Shown here: positions 8,801-16,257 of the stretch, in pieces | Numbering within the stretch: position 1 is the first letter of the stretch | Layout: every line of letters starts with the position of its first letter | Virus record (IMG/VR): IMGVR_UViG_3300030333_002795 | Span: 1-51,430 of that record | DNA length: 51,430 nt | Source of the DNA: a virus | Direction: 5' to 3' (one strand) | Translations under genes and position numbers: made by a program | The notes under the pieces: model-generated | Told to the model about the DNA's origin: nothing | The model's input: the letters and a program-made list of their open reading frames with translations, nothing else | Databases searched by the model: none

Positions 8801-9235
8801 ATCTATAACTGTTGCAACAATAGTGTCGGGAGCACCTACATCGTTTGGAACAATGGTCAATGTTTTACCAGTTGTTGGTGTTCCTGTAAACGTCACCGTT
8901 GCAGTTGCAGCTGCTGTGCTGTAAGCAATATCATGCGTGTTACCGTCACTGTCAGCGTAAAAGACTGAACCCCCAGCAACTATAAGAACCTCTCTAAGCA
9001 GTGAAGTATCTCTGTACACTTCATACTCAAGCAAGCACTGTACGTTTAGGTCATTGTTTACACCCATATCTGCAACTGCTGCAAAGCCTTGCCTAGTTCC
9101 AATCCTTCGCCTGTGCTCAAAGTTATCCATTGGGACAACGTTCATCATAGACGTACTAAACCCATCTGCTCCGTGCTGATGATTCAAGCTGTCGGAGTAA
9201 CCGTTAATCGGGATGGGCATCTGGGCTGTTGGCAT
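5834..9235 (-). CDS. Tail-tube nozzle-like protein with inserted beta domains, copy A
   Basis: 1133 residues. The first ~58 residues match the 846-residue protein at 48248-50788 at 46 of 58 positions, including PIPINGY, NHQHGA, EHRRR and GTRQGFAA. An N-terminal INGY...NVLP...RRRxGT layout is typical of phage nozzle proteins of the T7 gp12 type, where the phrase marks the start of the beta-propeller. Further shared blocks are VGVMGPDAWCQGPEK, FNIQRGQS and a C-terminal RFRxRKRxSDFQVEITASGT. Copy A is 287 residues longer. At least two Ser/Thr/Gly/Asp-rich beta-type blocks (about residues 100-232 and 620-790) are absent from copy B, which points to domain insertion. Its start overlaps the stop of the fibre gene by one base. 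It probably forms the tail tip and so contributes to host recognition. Confidence 0.75.
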   Translation of the reverse strand: MPTAQMPIPINGYSDSLNHQHGADGFSTSMMNVVPMDNFEHRRRIGTRQGFAAVADMGVNNDLNVQCLLEYEVYRDTSLLREVLIVAGGSVFYADSDGNTHDIAYSTAAATATVTFTGTPTTGKTLTIVPNDVGAPDTIVATVIDTGSTTTGDDDTPSFLNTGADTDAHATALATCLDGNAHLNASASGSVVTITQEDAGSASSTGNTDITGNLDNATITNFSGAAYAAGQNRIHPSDTVRAAMYGTVVYLVTGRQYYKIDLSATTPVIEEWTNYNGTGGMPTDAYGNKCNLITRFGARIVMAGISSSPNNWFMSKIGDAEDWTPTALSSSDAQAGDSSTEFGVLGEPITAIFPFGEAGLMMASKGTLTYLTADPVTTGAQMIRMSNGVGVMGPDAWCQGPEKSCYVASGDGVYLIQPNQFNIQRGQSITTGRLDGFFSGVNSSEVDLHLAYDPPRGTILLFVNREADPLNVVHYMHHIATQSWWTFKVSDPRMDVVRTTCLYSPISGEREGLWIGCKSGRITTQPNSGVLAYDGGSHTSPLKSASNNSPDDAKETFESRIAWAPINAGLSNQRLLMTELDVLLDRNEVTATDGITPAGPTLNLYGAEMAQILSGVSGDIKVTQTELVIDGGVATLEEGSSSPYSPSAIIDTGNADAKAYAVITVADGDAIDHGIAELQYITITSTAGVTKTYVVTDTNAGGVATGTVLAEGSDYGSGTIPADHALIGGIAVGINTTGSVSNAYTYLVQLKAAINHANGHNAGGSSVFTFVDPAAGAAANGAQSLRIIQAVDGRGGNRPITETIASSVTIPSVFVGGQSITAVGTEYRPAIQATISLHDSSISNLNNETIVLNDLASGTSAVTLTFDSSLGVNASTASSIGCADANGNLLAIMKGVKKSIDLNYQAGLLNIKTEDPYLDSSEAKMVLRMSDNWNGLDLLTGLTLTGTAIDSNDIQDETFALEAGANWKQFINGGSAADVTGTYTLNDSASSDSMKKWSRSNSYTVRMGGNTSASESSNFDGRWAVFGAGDNAPPLYMADEETASLSLSTWNSVEILPSNFTASSVIVDPTQDATTKRLLQSWTLNRGRNNRFRVRKRESDFQVEITASGTMWVLEDLAISLEQGGPYRSVIAS

Positions 9236-10491
9236 TATTGGGTCCTCAACCCGTAAACTTCAAAGGTCCCAGTAATGTTGTAACCACCATCGTTTTCTAT
9301 TCTAAAGTTCTTAATATGATTACCGTTTTTATCTTTAATATTAATAGCATTGGTTGTAGTAAGCTCTCTGTTTACTGTTACTGAGTGAACCAAATACTCA
9401 CCTTTGTTATCGTGTTCACTACAACCTGAAATTACAACTCTGGCAGAAGACCGTTGACCAGAGCTGCCCGAACCCATTTTGGCAGCACTTATTGAAAAAA
9501 AACTACTTCCGCCAGTAGACCAGCTGGTACCTCTTTTTACGTTTAGCCTTAAAATGTCTTGATAACTATGGCTCATTAAACCAGACAACACTATTAAAAA
9601 CTCACTATAAATATCTGAAGCGTCAGAGTCACACATGGACGCAGTTGCACTTGTAGCATTAGACCAAGAACCCGAACCTAATAATTCATAACCTATGTAG
9701 TGACTGTCATCTACATACTTTTTAGTAGCTACGCCTTGATTAGTAGTCGGGTCAACAACATTGATAATCTTCTTAGTGTTCATATCCAATTCGCCATGGA
9801 TATTATGTTCAGCTGTTCCAGTCATACTAAGAACACCGCTGCCTGTGATATTAACCGCAGACACGTTTGATGTTGTCGTAATTACACCAGAAGCATCTAT
9901 GTTCGCACACTTTGCAATGTCACCATCATTGTCAACTCTAAAGGTACTGTTGTTATTATTGTAATGATGAATAACAGCGTCAGTAGCATTGGCACTACCT
10001 GATGAGCGTGTCATCAACTGACCATAATTAGTTTCGGCTTTAATTTGAACGCCTGTTGTTGTGCCCGTGTCTGCACCGATTAACACCTTCTTGCCAGCGT
10101 CTATTGTTGTGTCACCCTTGACAGCAACGTTGCCACTCTTGTCTACTGAAAAGACAAGTGTTGTTGAGTCATGTGCTTCAACGCCAAGGATTTTCGCGTT
10201 TTGTTCTTCAAGACCTTTAAGCAAGAAGGTAGTAACGTCTCCAGAACCGCCAGTGCCGCCTACAGGTTGATTTGCTGCGGAACTAGAGTTTTCAAGAATG
10301 TTTGCTACGCCAGACATTACAGGTGTTGCATGTGCAAGGTCCTTCCAAACAGAAGTGCCGTTGCCCACCTTTAAGCCTACGGTATTATTATTAGAGTCTA
10401 ATACTAACCCAATCTCGCCTTGCGCAAGTATGGGGTTTGCAAGGTTCCAGTCACCTTCTGTATCTCTTCGTACTTGTATTTGTGTTGCCAT
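9235..10491 (-). CDS. Tail fibre / receptor-binding-like protein, copy A
   Basis: 418 residues. The N-terminus (IQVRRDTEGDW, then ILAQGEIGLVLD and VKVG/LKVGNGTS) is the short module found at the start of many phage fibre or tropism-determinant proteins, used to attach the fibre to the virion. The middle is a run of beta-rich, Asn/Thr/Gly/Asp-rich segments with the recurrent pattern FxVDxxGDI (FSVDKSGNV, FRVDNDGDI), typical of trimeric fibre shafts, plus an Asn-rich turn (HHYNNNNS). The C-terminus (TFEVYGLRTQ) resembles the ends of other beta-jelly fibre tips. It lies between the adaptor and nozzle genes. A second gene of this kind runs off the window at 50788-51430, next to nozzle B. Receptor specificity cannot be read from sequence. 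Confidence 0.7.
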   Translation of the reverse strand: MATQIQVRRDTEGDWNLANPILAQGEIGLVLDSNNNTVGLKVGNGTSVWKDLAHATPVMSGVANILENSSSAANQPVGGTGGSGDVTTFLLKGLEEQNAKILGVEAHDSTTLVFSVDKSGNVAVKGDTTIDAGKKVLIGADTGTTTGVQIKAETNYGQLMTRSSGSANATDAVIHHYNNNNSTFRVDNDGDIAKCANIDASGVITTTSNVSAVNITGSGVLSMTGTAEHNIHGELDMNTKKIINVVDPTTNQGVATKKYVDDSHYIGYELLGSGSWSNATSATASMCDSDASDIYSEFLIVLSGLMSHSYQDILRLNVKRGTSWSTGGSSFFSISAAKMGSGSSGQRSSARVVISGCSEHDNKGEYLVHSVTVNRELTTTNAINIKDKNGNHIKNFRIENDGGYNITGTFEVYGLRTQ

Positions 10492-10494
10492 AGT

Positions 10495-11409
10495 TTAACT
10501 CGATGTAAATACTTCCCAATATGAATCGTATGTAGGATTTTGCTCGTTTCCACTTGCACCGTTTACGCTTACACAAATGTAAGAGTTACCAGTTTCTGTG
10601 TAATGAACTAAATCGTCTTTAGCGTAAGTAGTAGAAGCAGACCATGTGCCTTTCCAAAGAATGTTGCTTGTAGCAGGTGCGTCAACTGTTCCCGCTGCGT
10701 AAGTCTGTCCTGTTGATCTAACCCCAGCGGCAGGCAATGGACCATAGTCTGGAACCATTGTGCCGTCTTTACGAAGGGCTCGGTCTAAGATTACTCCCGT
10801 GTCAATAACAGCAATCCTTTGCTGTGTTGTTCCATCCTCGCCACCCTCAGCAAACGCTCTTAAGTATTCCATGTACAACGGCTCAACATACGCAGCAATA
10901 GAGAGTGTCGTGTTAGGTGTTGTAGAACCGTCCATGTTCTCAGCCGTTAGCTCAGTCCAATCAGAACGATAGCGAACATAAAAACTGTTCGATGTATTTA
11001 TTGGTGGTGAAGGATAGACATCTAGTCTTGGCGTTGAACCACTAAACACTAGTGTCACAATGTAACTCATCTCTGGCTCAATACCAGTTGACGATAGCCT
11101 CTGGAATGTTGCAGGATCAACAAAGCTTAACGATGTTGACCAAGAGTTTGCTGGTTCAAATGAAATGATCTCGCCACAGTCTGTTGGCAAGTCAATGTAA
11201 GCCCCAGTGTTCTCGGCTGACTCAATAGTTAAGCCTGACGCTGTACGCTCTCTAAACCTCCACGCTCTATTGAACAAGTGTTCGCCAGCGTGGTTTGCTA
11301 TCTGTGCAATACGATCATTAACAGTCGCTGTGCCACCTCCAACTGTTGAAGGATCGCCGCCAACTGCAAGTCTTATCGCATCTCTAATTTGACCGTAGGT
11401 AAGTGTCAT
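10495..11409 (-). CDS. Head-tail adaptor (T7 gp11-like) with C-terminal carbohydrate-binding-like module
   Basis: 304 residues. The N-terminal ~210 residues look like a podoviral adaptor / tail tubular protein A. They start with YGQIRDAIRLAVG, followed by a helix with NHAGEHLFNRAWRFRE, the DLPTDCGEI strand, the YPSPP motif and an AYxEPLYMEYLRAFAEG helix. The C-terminal ~50 residues form a separate small module (WKGTWSASTTYAKDDLV, then a Tyr, Cys and a YWEVF end) that matches the plan of chitin-binding type 3 / CBM5/12 folds, which have paired Trp/Tyr and the W-x-TTYxxGDxV phrase. Fusion of a sugar-binding-like module to an adaptor suggests decoration at the neck or adsorption to glycans. It follows a strong hairpin at 11435-11458, and its stop is 3 bases from the fibre gene. 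Confidence 0.7.
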   Translation of the reverse strand: MTLTYGQIRDAIRLAVGGDPSTVGGGTATVNDRIAQIANHAGEHLFNRAWRFRERTASGLTIESAENTGAYIDLPTDCGEIISFEPANSWSTSLSFVDPATFQRLSSTGIEPEMSYIVTLVFSGSTPRLDVYPSPPINTSNSFYVRYRSDWTELTAENMDGSTTPNTTLSIAAYVEPLYMEYLRAFAEGGEDGTTQQRIAVIDTGVILDRALRKDGTMVPDYGPLPAAGVRSTGQTYAAGTVDAPATSNILWKGTWSASTTYAKDDLVHYTETGNSYICVSVNGASGNEQNPTYDSYWEVFTSS

Positions 11410-11434
11410 AGTATTCCCTCAATGGTTGCGAGTA

Positions 11435-11458
11435 GGAGGCTCTCCGAAGAAAGCCTCC
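11435..11458 (-). terminator. UUCG-tetraloop hairpin between decoration and adaptor genes
   Basis: On the transcribed (minus) strand, GGAGGCTTTC and GAGAGCCTCC flank a TTCG loop. That makes a 10-bp stem with one G-U wobble closed by C(UUCG)G, the classic extra-stable tetraloop. There is no T-run after it, so it may act as a weak or factor-dependent terminator, or as an mRNA-stabilising or processing hairpin. It lies in the 72-base gap after the decoration protein gene, so it could lower expression of tail genes relative to capsid genes. Confidence 0.6.
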
Positions 11459-11481
11459 CGTTCGGAACCAGTAGGTTCAGT

Positions 11482-11922
11482 TTAATCAGGAGTTTGGTCC
11501 TGAGCAGTAATTGCTTGCCATCCGTCAAACAAGACAGTGCCTAAATTATTAGCACTAAGAGTGTCAACTGCAATGCCACAACAAACATTGTTGTTTCCTG
11601 TGCCAGAGTGTTCAACAGCTTTACCAGTAGCGTTTGGCATAAAGCGAACACCAGCGGCAACATCACCACCGCCCAATACTTCTACTTTGCCGCTAAGAGC
11701 ACATAGTCCTGTTTCGCCTGACGCGATGTCTTCTAGAGCAACAGCATAAATACCGAATGAATCCGCATTTGAAAGCGAAACTTCTTGGTCACCATCAGGT
11801 TCAAGTGCAGTGAGTGTACACTCTACAATATTCCCCTTACTGATAGCCTCAGTCGCTTTGCCAACAAATGTTTCTGTTGCCCAACTAATTCCTTGCATTC
11901 CTGCTGTAGGTGAAAGTTTCAT
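11482..11922 (-). CDS. Capsid decoration-type protein (DUF2190-like)
   Basis: 146 residues, mostly beta, with a pattern like DUF2190-type head decoration proteins. There is an early AxEAIxKGxxVE(C)T strand, an FGIYAVALEDIASGETGLCALSGKV middle and glycine loops (VLGGGDVAAGV). In that family, 'the compound is switched to a valid state, then becomes a gene cluster neighbour of the capsid', which here means location directly downstream of the major capsid gene. It ends 18 bases before the next structure-bearing gap. Three cysteines are unusual for such a protein. It probably binds the outer capsid surface and stabilises the head. The next gene is separated by a strong hairpin, so it probably shares an expression level with the capsid protein. 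The call rests on size, fold pattern and position. Confidence 0.55.
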   Translation of the reverse strand: MKLSPTAGMQGISWATETFVGKATEAISKGNIVECTLTALEPDGDQEVSLSNADSFGIYAVALEDIASGETGLCALSGKVEVLGGGDVAAGVRFMPNATGKAVEHSGTGNNNVCCGIAVDTLSANNLGTVLFDGWQAITAQDQTPD

Positions 11923-11940
11923 AATAATATCCCTTTCTTA

Positions 11941-13248
11941 TTAGCTAGTTTCACGAGGGGAAACAATACCGTGTCTCATACGAGAGCTAGGTAGCAAGTT
12001 CCACCAAGTGTCAGTTGGTTGAATGTTAGTGAATGGTTGATTCGGATGTCGCATGACATCGTGCTTAACCATGTAACGGCGTGCGTGAATGAATGGTGTC
12101 ATGTACTCACCATTGATCCAGTAGTAACGAGCACCTTTGTCGATTGTTGCATCAGCAAATTCTGTGCCACCAGTGCTGTCGATAACGACATCCACCGATG
12201 TTTGGTTACGACCATTATAATCGTCAGCTGGAGCAGTACCCGTACTCTTGTTGTACAAAGCTGCTTCATCTAGTTGTGACGCATAAGTCAGTGGAATACC
12301 ACTGTATGCAGGTGCTGAGTATGCAGCGTCTTGCATTGATACTAGACGGTCATTTGAATCACGAAGTGCACGCTTATACTCGTTGATGCCTCGTCTTGAA
12401 CAAACAATTTTCTGTTGGTTCATTGAAGCATTTTCAAAGTATTCTGCATTAGATGAAGGTGGTCGGAAATCAAGTTTCAAGAACATTTCATCAAACGCTG
12501 TGATCAAACCATACACATTGTGGTATGTGTCTGATGATTCATCAATGTGATACTCTTCAAATTGCTTGCGTTCCGCTACTGCGTTTGCAGTTTTACCTTT
12601 GTCATAAAATACAATTTGGTTACCCCAAACAGATTGATCGTCAGGGTCAATACCAGCAACTGTTGTCCAGTCACCAGAAGCTTTTGCAGGAACATATCCT
12701 ACCCAGTTGCCACCAAGTGATTTACCGTTTTCGGTAATAAAGCATGGAATTGAGTAAGGTGTTTTACCTGAACTTGATTCCATTTCACCTGATTGTCCCC
12801 AAGGGCTTGCCCATAGAGATTCTTCCAAACCGTTCACGAGTGATGTAACCATTCGTTGTTCTTTAGCTCGTTTGAGTCTTTTGTATGCAGCTTTCATTGC
12901 TTCAGATGAAAGACCGTCACCAGCGTTTAGTTCAACTTCATGATCAGTCCATGCTAAGTGATCGACAGCAAATCGCCAGTCAGCGGATACTGTGTCAAGA
13001 ACTTGAGGATTGGACCAAGTGAATGTTTCATTTGGTTGATAGTATTGGAAAGTTGCACCGTCACTAGTCATCAAAGTTTCACGAACTTCCGTTCCACCTT
13101 GAATTGCTCGTTCTTTCCCTTTAACGAGATCGCCCCATAAGTAGCGTCTTTTGACGGCTTCGTTGATGATAGTATCAGCACCTGTTAAGTATGCAGGTCC
13201 TGTTACTTCCATAAAATCACGGAATTTATCCGCAGGAGTGCCAGCCAT
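11941..13248 (-). CDS. Major capsid protein
   Basis: 435 residues with no signal or membrane segment. It starts MAGTPADKFRDFM and has a Trp- and Tyr-rich middle (WSNPQVLDTVSADWRFAVDH, with E-rich helices at 110-140 containing AKEQRMV). The C-terminal half includes a YHNVYGLITAFDEMFLKL region and CSRRGINEYKRALRDSNDR. I recognise it as the major capsid protein from length and gene order (portal - FmdB-like - scaffold - this - decoration - adaptor) and from its similarity in style to HK97-fold capsid proteins of podoviruses and marine phages. I cannot name a specific family. There is a good ribosome-binding site (GGGGAA) seven bases before the ATG. No protease gene is visible, so assembly probably uses the separate scaffold. 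A structure prediction should show an HK97 fold. Confidence 0.8.
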   Translation of the reverse strand: MAGTPADKFRDFMEVTGPAYLTGADTIINEAVKRRYLWGDLVKGKERAIQGGTEVRETLMTSDGATFQYYQPNETFTWSNPQVLDTVSADWRFAVDHLAWTDHEVELNAGDGLSSEAMKAAYKRLKRAKEQRMVTSLVNGLEESLWASPWGQSGEMESSSGKTPYSIPCFITENGKSLGGNWVGYVPAKASGDWTTVAGIDPDDQSVWGNQIVFYDKGKTANAVAERKQFEEYHIDESSDTYHNVYGLITAFDEMFLKLDFRPPSSNAEYFENASMNQQKIVCSRRGINEYKRALRDSNDRLVSMQDAAYSAPAYSGIPLTYASQLDEAALYNKSTGTAPADDYNGRNQTSVDVVIDSTGGTEFADATIDKGARYYWINGEYMTPFIHARRYMVKHDVMRHPNQPFTNIQPTDTWWNLLPSSRMRHGIVSPRETS

Positions 13249-13274
13249 GACAATTCCCCTTTACAGTCAAATAG

Positions 13275-14210
13275 TTAACGCATTGCTGCCTTAGCCTGAT
13301 CGACTGTACCCCCGCCAAGAAGTATATCCAAAGCAGCGTCTTCAGCTTCTTCTTTAGTCGCTGTACGCTCTATCTTTGCACTTCTCTTTGGTGGGCTAGG
13401 AGTTGCAGAACGCTTCGTTACCGAAGGCTCCCCAAGCACCTGCTTCGCCGCCACATGCATCAGGTCATCAATGCTAGTAAAAGTCCTTGGTTGTGCCTTC
13501 CCTAGTTCGCTCATGCGTTCAATGACTTTAGACTTCTTGTCCGCAGTAACATTGCCCCATTTCGCTAGAACTCTCGGTGCCGCTTGCTCCACTGCTTGCT
13601 GCACCTCAGACATAACCACACGGCGATTCGCTTCATCAAGTTGTGCACGGAGTTCGGTTAACTCTTGTTGCATTTGTCGAATTGGCTCAATCGCTTCCTC
13701 ACCGACTTCATCGGCAAGTGCATCCAACGGAGTGGTTCCCTCGGTGGACTCTTCTTCAGCATCTGTAGGTTCAGATACATCCGACTCGTTTGTTGCAGCA
13801 ACTCCTTCGAGTTCCCGCATCTTTTCAGTATAAGCATCAACATCTGACTGTCGCTTCATAGCCTTGGTTGCCCACTCAGCCAACAGTTCAGGGTCTTTGC
13901 TTATCTGATCAATAACAGTTTGAGGCACGCCGTCTCGTCTCAATGCTCTAAGCATCTCGTCATCAGGCTCAGCAACCTCTTCACTATCGTTTACTATTAT
14001 TTCTTCAACAGACTCTATTTCCTTAGCCTCTGTCTTTTCTACTTCCTCACCTGCAAGTATTGCATCAAGGATTGCGTCTTCATCGTAAGCGTCAGCAGGT
14101 GACGATACCTCTGCACCAGAAGGAGTAGACGGTGCATTGGCTGCTTCAGTAACCACATTGTCATTCTCGTCTACCTGCTCCACGCTTACATTGTTTTCTA
14201 TTTCACTCAT
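13275..14210 (-). CDS. Capsid scaffolding protein
   Basis: 311 residues, very acidic: the first ~100 residues are Glu/Asp/Val-rich and low in complexity. A predicted coiled coil follows around residues 175-215, and the C-terminal ~40 residues are basic (PPKRSAKIERTATK and a final helix ending QAKAAMR). An acidic, Ala-rich helical protein with a basic C-terminal capsid-binding helix directly before the major capsid gene is the usual scaffold layout. I chose the ATG at 14210, which has GGGA upstream and lies two bases after the preceding stop. A TTG two codons upstream would overlap that stop. No protease signature is visible, so it is probably a reusable internal scaffold. Confidence 0.75.
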   Translation of the reverse strand: MSEIENNVSVEQVDENDNVVTEAANAPSTPSGAEVSSPADAYDEDAILDAILAGEEVEKTEAKEIESVEEIIVNDSEEVAEPDDEMLRALRRDGVPQTVIDQISKDPELLAEWATKAMKRQSDVDAYTEKMRELEGVAATNESDVSEPTDAEEESTEGTTPLDALADEVGEEAIEPIRQMQQELTELRAQLDEANRRVVMSEVQQAVEQAAPRVLAKWGNVTADKKSKVIERMSELGKAQPRTFTSIDDLMHVAAKQVLGEPSVTKRSATPSPPKRSAKIERTATKEEAEDAALDILLGGGTVDQAKAAMR

Positions 14211-14212
14211 GG

Positions 14213-14512
14213 TCAATCCCTTTCATAGCCATGCCTGCTCATAATTTCACGCTCTTGGTTTCGTGATGTTATGATCGGCTTGCCTTGCCTTGTTGTATCA
14301 CAGCCCTTCAAGTTTCGTGGCAATGAACTTGATACATACGGATAACCGTGCACCTTTGCTTCCATGCCAGCGTCTACCTGAAAGTTTACGACTCTTCGCC
14401 ACTGTGCCCCAGAGTGTTCTACTATTTCACCAATACAAGGAGCGTTGTCCATTCTGTAAAAGAAGTCACGCTTATCCCCTGTATCTACATTTACAAATTC
14501 ATACATCGGCAT
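14213..14512 (-). CDS. FmdB-like small phage protein without the zinc-ribbon cysteines
   Basis: 99 residues starting MPMYEFVNVDTGDKRD, the start phrase of FmdB-type small proteins (MPTYEFRC...). Phage relatives often sit between portal and scaffold genes. Family members normally carry two CxxC pairs of a zinc ribbon; here only scattered single cysteines (26 and about 71) are present, so the metal site seems lost. The C-terminus (YPYVSSSLPRNLKGCDTTRQGKPIITSR...) is basic and probably disordered. Its start overlaps the portal stop by one base (TAATG). The function in phages is not established; it may help head assembly. The family assignment rests on the N-terminal phrase and position. Confidence 0.55.
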   Translation of the reverse strand: MPMYEFVNVDTGDKRDFFYRMDNAPCIGEIVEHSGAQWRRVVNFQVDAGMEAKVHGYPYVSSSLPRNLKGCDTTRQGKPIITSRNQEREIMSRHGYERD

Positions 14513-16257
14513 TAGATAGCCCTCCCACTAGGACTTCCTGCTCCAACGCCTCTCATTGCACCAGACAATGCGTCACCAACTGACGCTGATGGGCTTACTG
14601 CCTCTCCCCCAGCTGGTGCTGGCGGTTGCATCATCTGTTGCTGTGCTTTCTTTAAGTTGATTATGCTGTCAAGATCAGGCATGTTCAATGAATCGCCTAC
14701 CGTCTCTAACAACTTACCCCAGTCAACGAACGGCATAGCAGGAGCCATTTGACCGATTTGCATAACGAGTTGAATCAACTCAACAACACGCTTCTGTTGC
14801 AATGCTTCATCTACACGCTGCATTGAGTGTGCTTGGACTCTCAATGACATGGCAGCGTAAGTGTCTTTACGACCACCCTTCCACTTGACAGGTGATCCAG
14901 CCACCTTGATACCTTCTTTACCCAGTGGCATCTCAAGTTCTTTGTCGTGCCATAGATACCAGCCCACATTCCACAACACTTCTGACACACACTCAGCAAA
15001 CTGCTGTTGCAACCAACTGACTCTAATACCAGCCGATGTTGCAGCAGTTGTAACTTCCGTTGCAGTTGTGTCTCCATGGATGTTACCCCGCATAACTTCA
15101 GACAACCCAGTCAAACGGTCTAACCTGTTCTGTGTTAGTTCCGTGTAACCAATCTGTTGCTGAGTGACTCCACCCATTTCAAGTTGCACCACTTTATCTT
15201 TATCCAAGTTATCCACTGGTACTACCATGAGGTCAGGCTTATTTGCAATGTCTTGTGCGAACTTGGTTGCGGTAGAGTCAACAGCGACCATGCGTCTGTA
15301 AGCAGATGCAGATGTTCCCATTGAACGCAAGTGTGTATTCAACTCTTGAATGAGTTGATCTGCGGCGGTTAGCGGTCCAAGTGGGAACTGATCGCTTGGT
15401 ACGCAGTACGCACCAAACATAGTGTATGGTCCAGTCGGTGGACCGAAGTATGGTCTAGGCTCTGCAATGATTTCAACATCACCTTCAGAACCTTCACCGA
15501 TTATGTAGATTGTGCCATTGTGCTTGCCATCTTTAGGATGGTCATCAAGCTCATGTTCAGGAACCCATATCTCTGTGCAGATGATTTGATCCCTGTCTGG
15601 TATGTCTCTTCTCTCACCGTATTTAAACTTGTAGTCACCTGATGAACCACCAGTAGTCAGCTTCTTAACTGCTTCAAGATCGTAGTATTCATCGTCTTCT
15701 GCTTTTTTAATCAGGTCATCGTGATCAACTGCATAACTGTGACCCATGAACCGTGCTTCCTCAAACGAGTCAGCGGCAGGGTCAAGTATGAAATGCTCAG
15801 GAGATATTCTGTAAACCCTTGGCGATGTGCCCATGTGATGCGGGTCAATCCTACGCATGCTCTCTACTGGTTCACGAGTAACCATCGCAACGCCCCACAT
15901 AAAGAGCATGTCAGTTGCAACACGCTGTAATGATCTACGAAGACTAGAACGCATGCACCATCTGTTCATAGCAGACTCAAGCAGTTCAGCTGTCATGCCA
16001 TCTACGATTGGATCGTCAGCCTCAATCTCTACTCTTGGCACATCATAAGCAAGTTTAGGTAGAACAAGACCAATATAAGAATACGCAAAGTTCTCTGGGT
16101 CAGCTGCTGGACTCATGCCAGCACCCGTGTACGAGTCTTTGTACGATGATCCTGAGAACCTGTTCACTTGATCTGACCAACTAGCCAAGTGCTTGTCACG
16201 CCACGCTCTAGCCGCAGTAATCTCGTTTCTTAATTGCTCTTTGTCTAGCTTAAGCAT
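14512..16257 (-). CDS. Portal protein
   Basis: 581 residues from the ATG at 16257, whose first base overlaps the stop of the lectin-like gene (TAATG). A GTG 15 bases upstream is possible but lies inside that gene. Portal features include an N-terminal helical part, a PENFAYSYIGLVLPKLAYDVPRVEIEADD stretch followed by RxxLxRVATDMLFMWGVAM (a wing helix), PHHMGTSPRVYRISPEHFILDPAAD (the typical 'xxP.dfxxDP' portal phrase), ICTEIWVPE, and a long stem-helix region ending in a Gln- and Pro-rich tail (QQQMMQPPAPAGG). It would form the dodecameric ring through which terminase packages DNA. Neighbours TerL, scaffold and capsid agree. Confidence 0.85.
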   Translation of the reverse strand: MLKLDKEQLRNEITAARAWRDKHLASWSDQVNRFSGSSYKDSYTGAGMSPAADPENFAYSYIGLVLPKLAYDVPRVEIEADDPIVDGMTAELLESAMNRWCMRSSLRRSLQRVATDMLFMWGVAMVTREPVESMRRIDPHHMGTSPRVYRISPEHFILDPAADSFEEARFMGHSYAVDHDDLIKKAEDDEYYDLEAVKKLTTGGSSGDYKFKYGERRDIPDRDQIICTEIWVPEHELDDHPKDGKHNGTIYIIGEGSEGDVEIIAEPRPYFGPPTGPYTMFGAYCVPSDQFPLGPLTAADQLIQELNTHLRSMGTSASAYRRMVAVDSTATKFAQDIANKPDLMVVPVDNLDKDKVVQLEMGGVTQQQIGYTELTQNRLDRLTGLSEVMRGNIHGDTTATEVTTAATSAGIRVSWLQQQFAECVSEVLWNVGWYLWHDKELEMPLGKEGIKVAGSPVKWKGGRKDTYAAMSLRVQAHSMQRVDEALQQKRVVELIQLVMQIGQMAPAMPFVDWGKLLETVGDSLNMPDLDSIINLKKAQQQMMQPPAPAGGEAVSPSASVGDALSGAMRGVGAGSPSGRAI

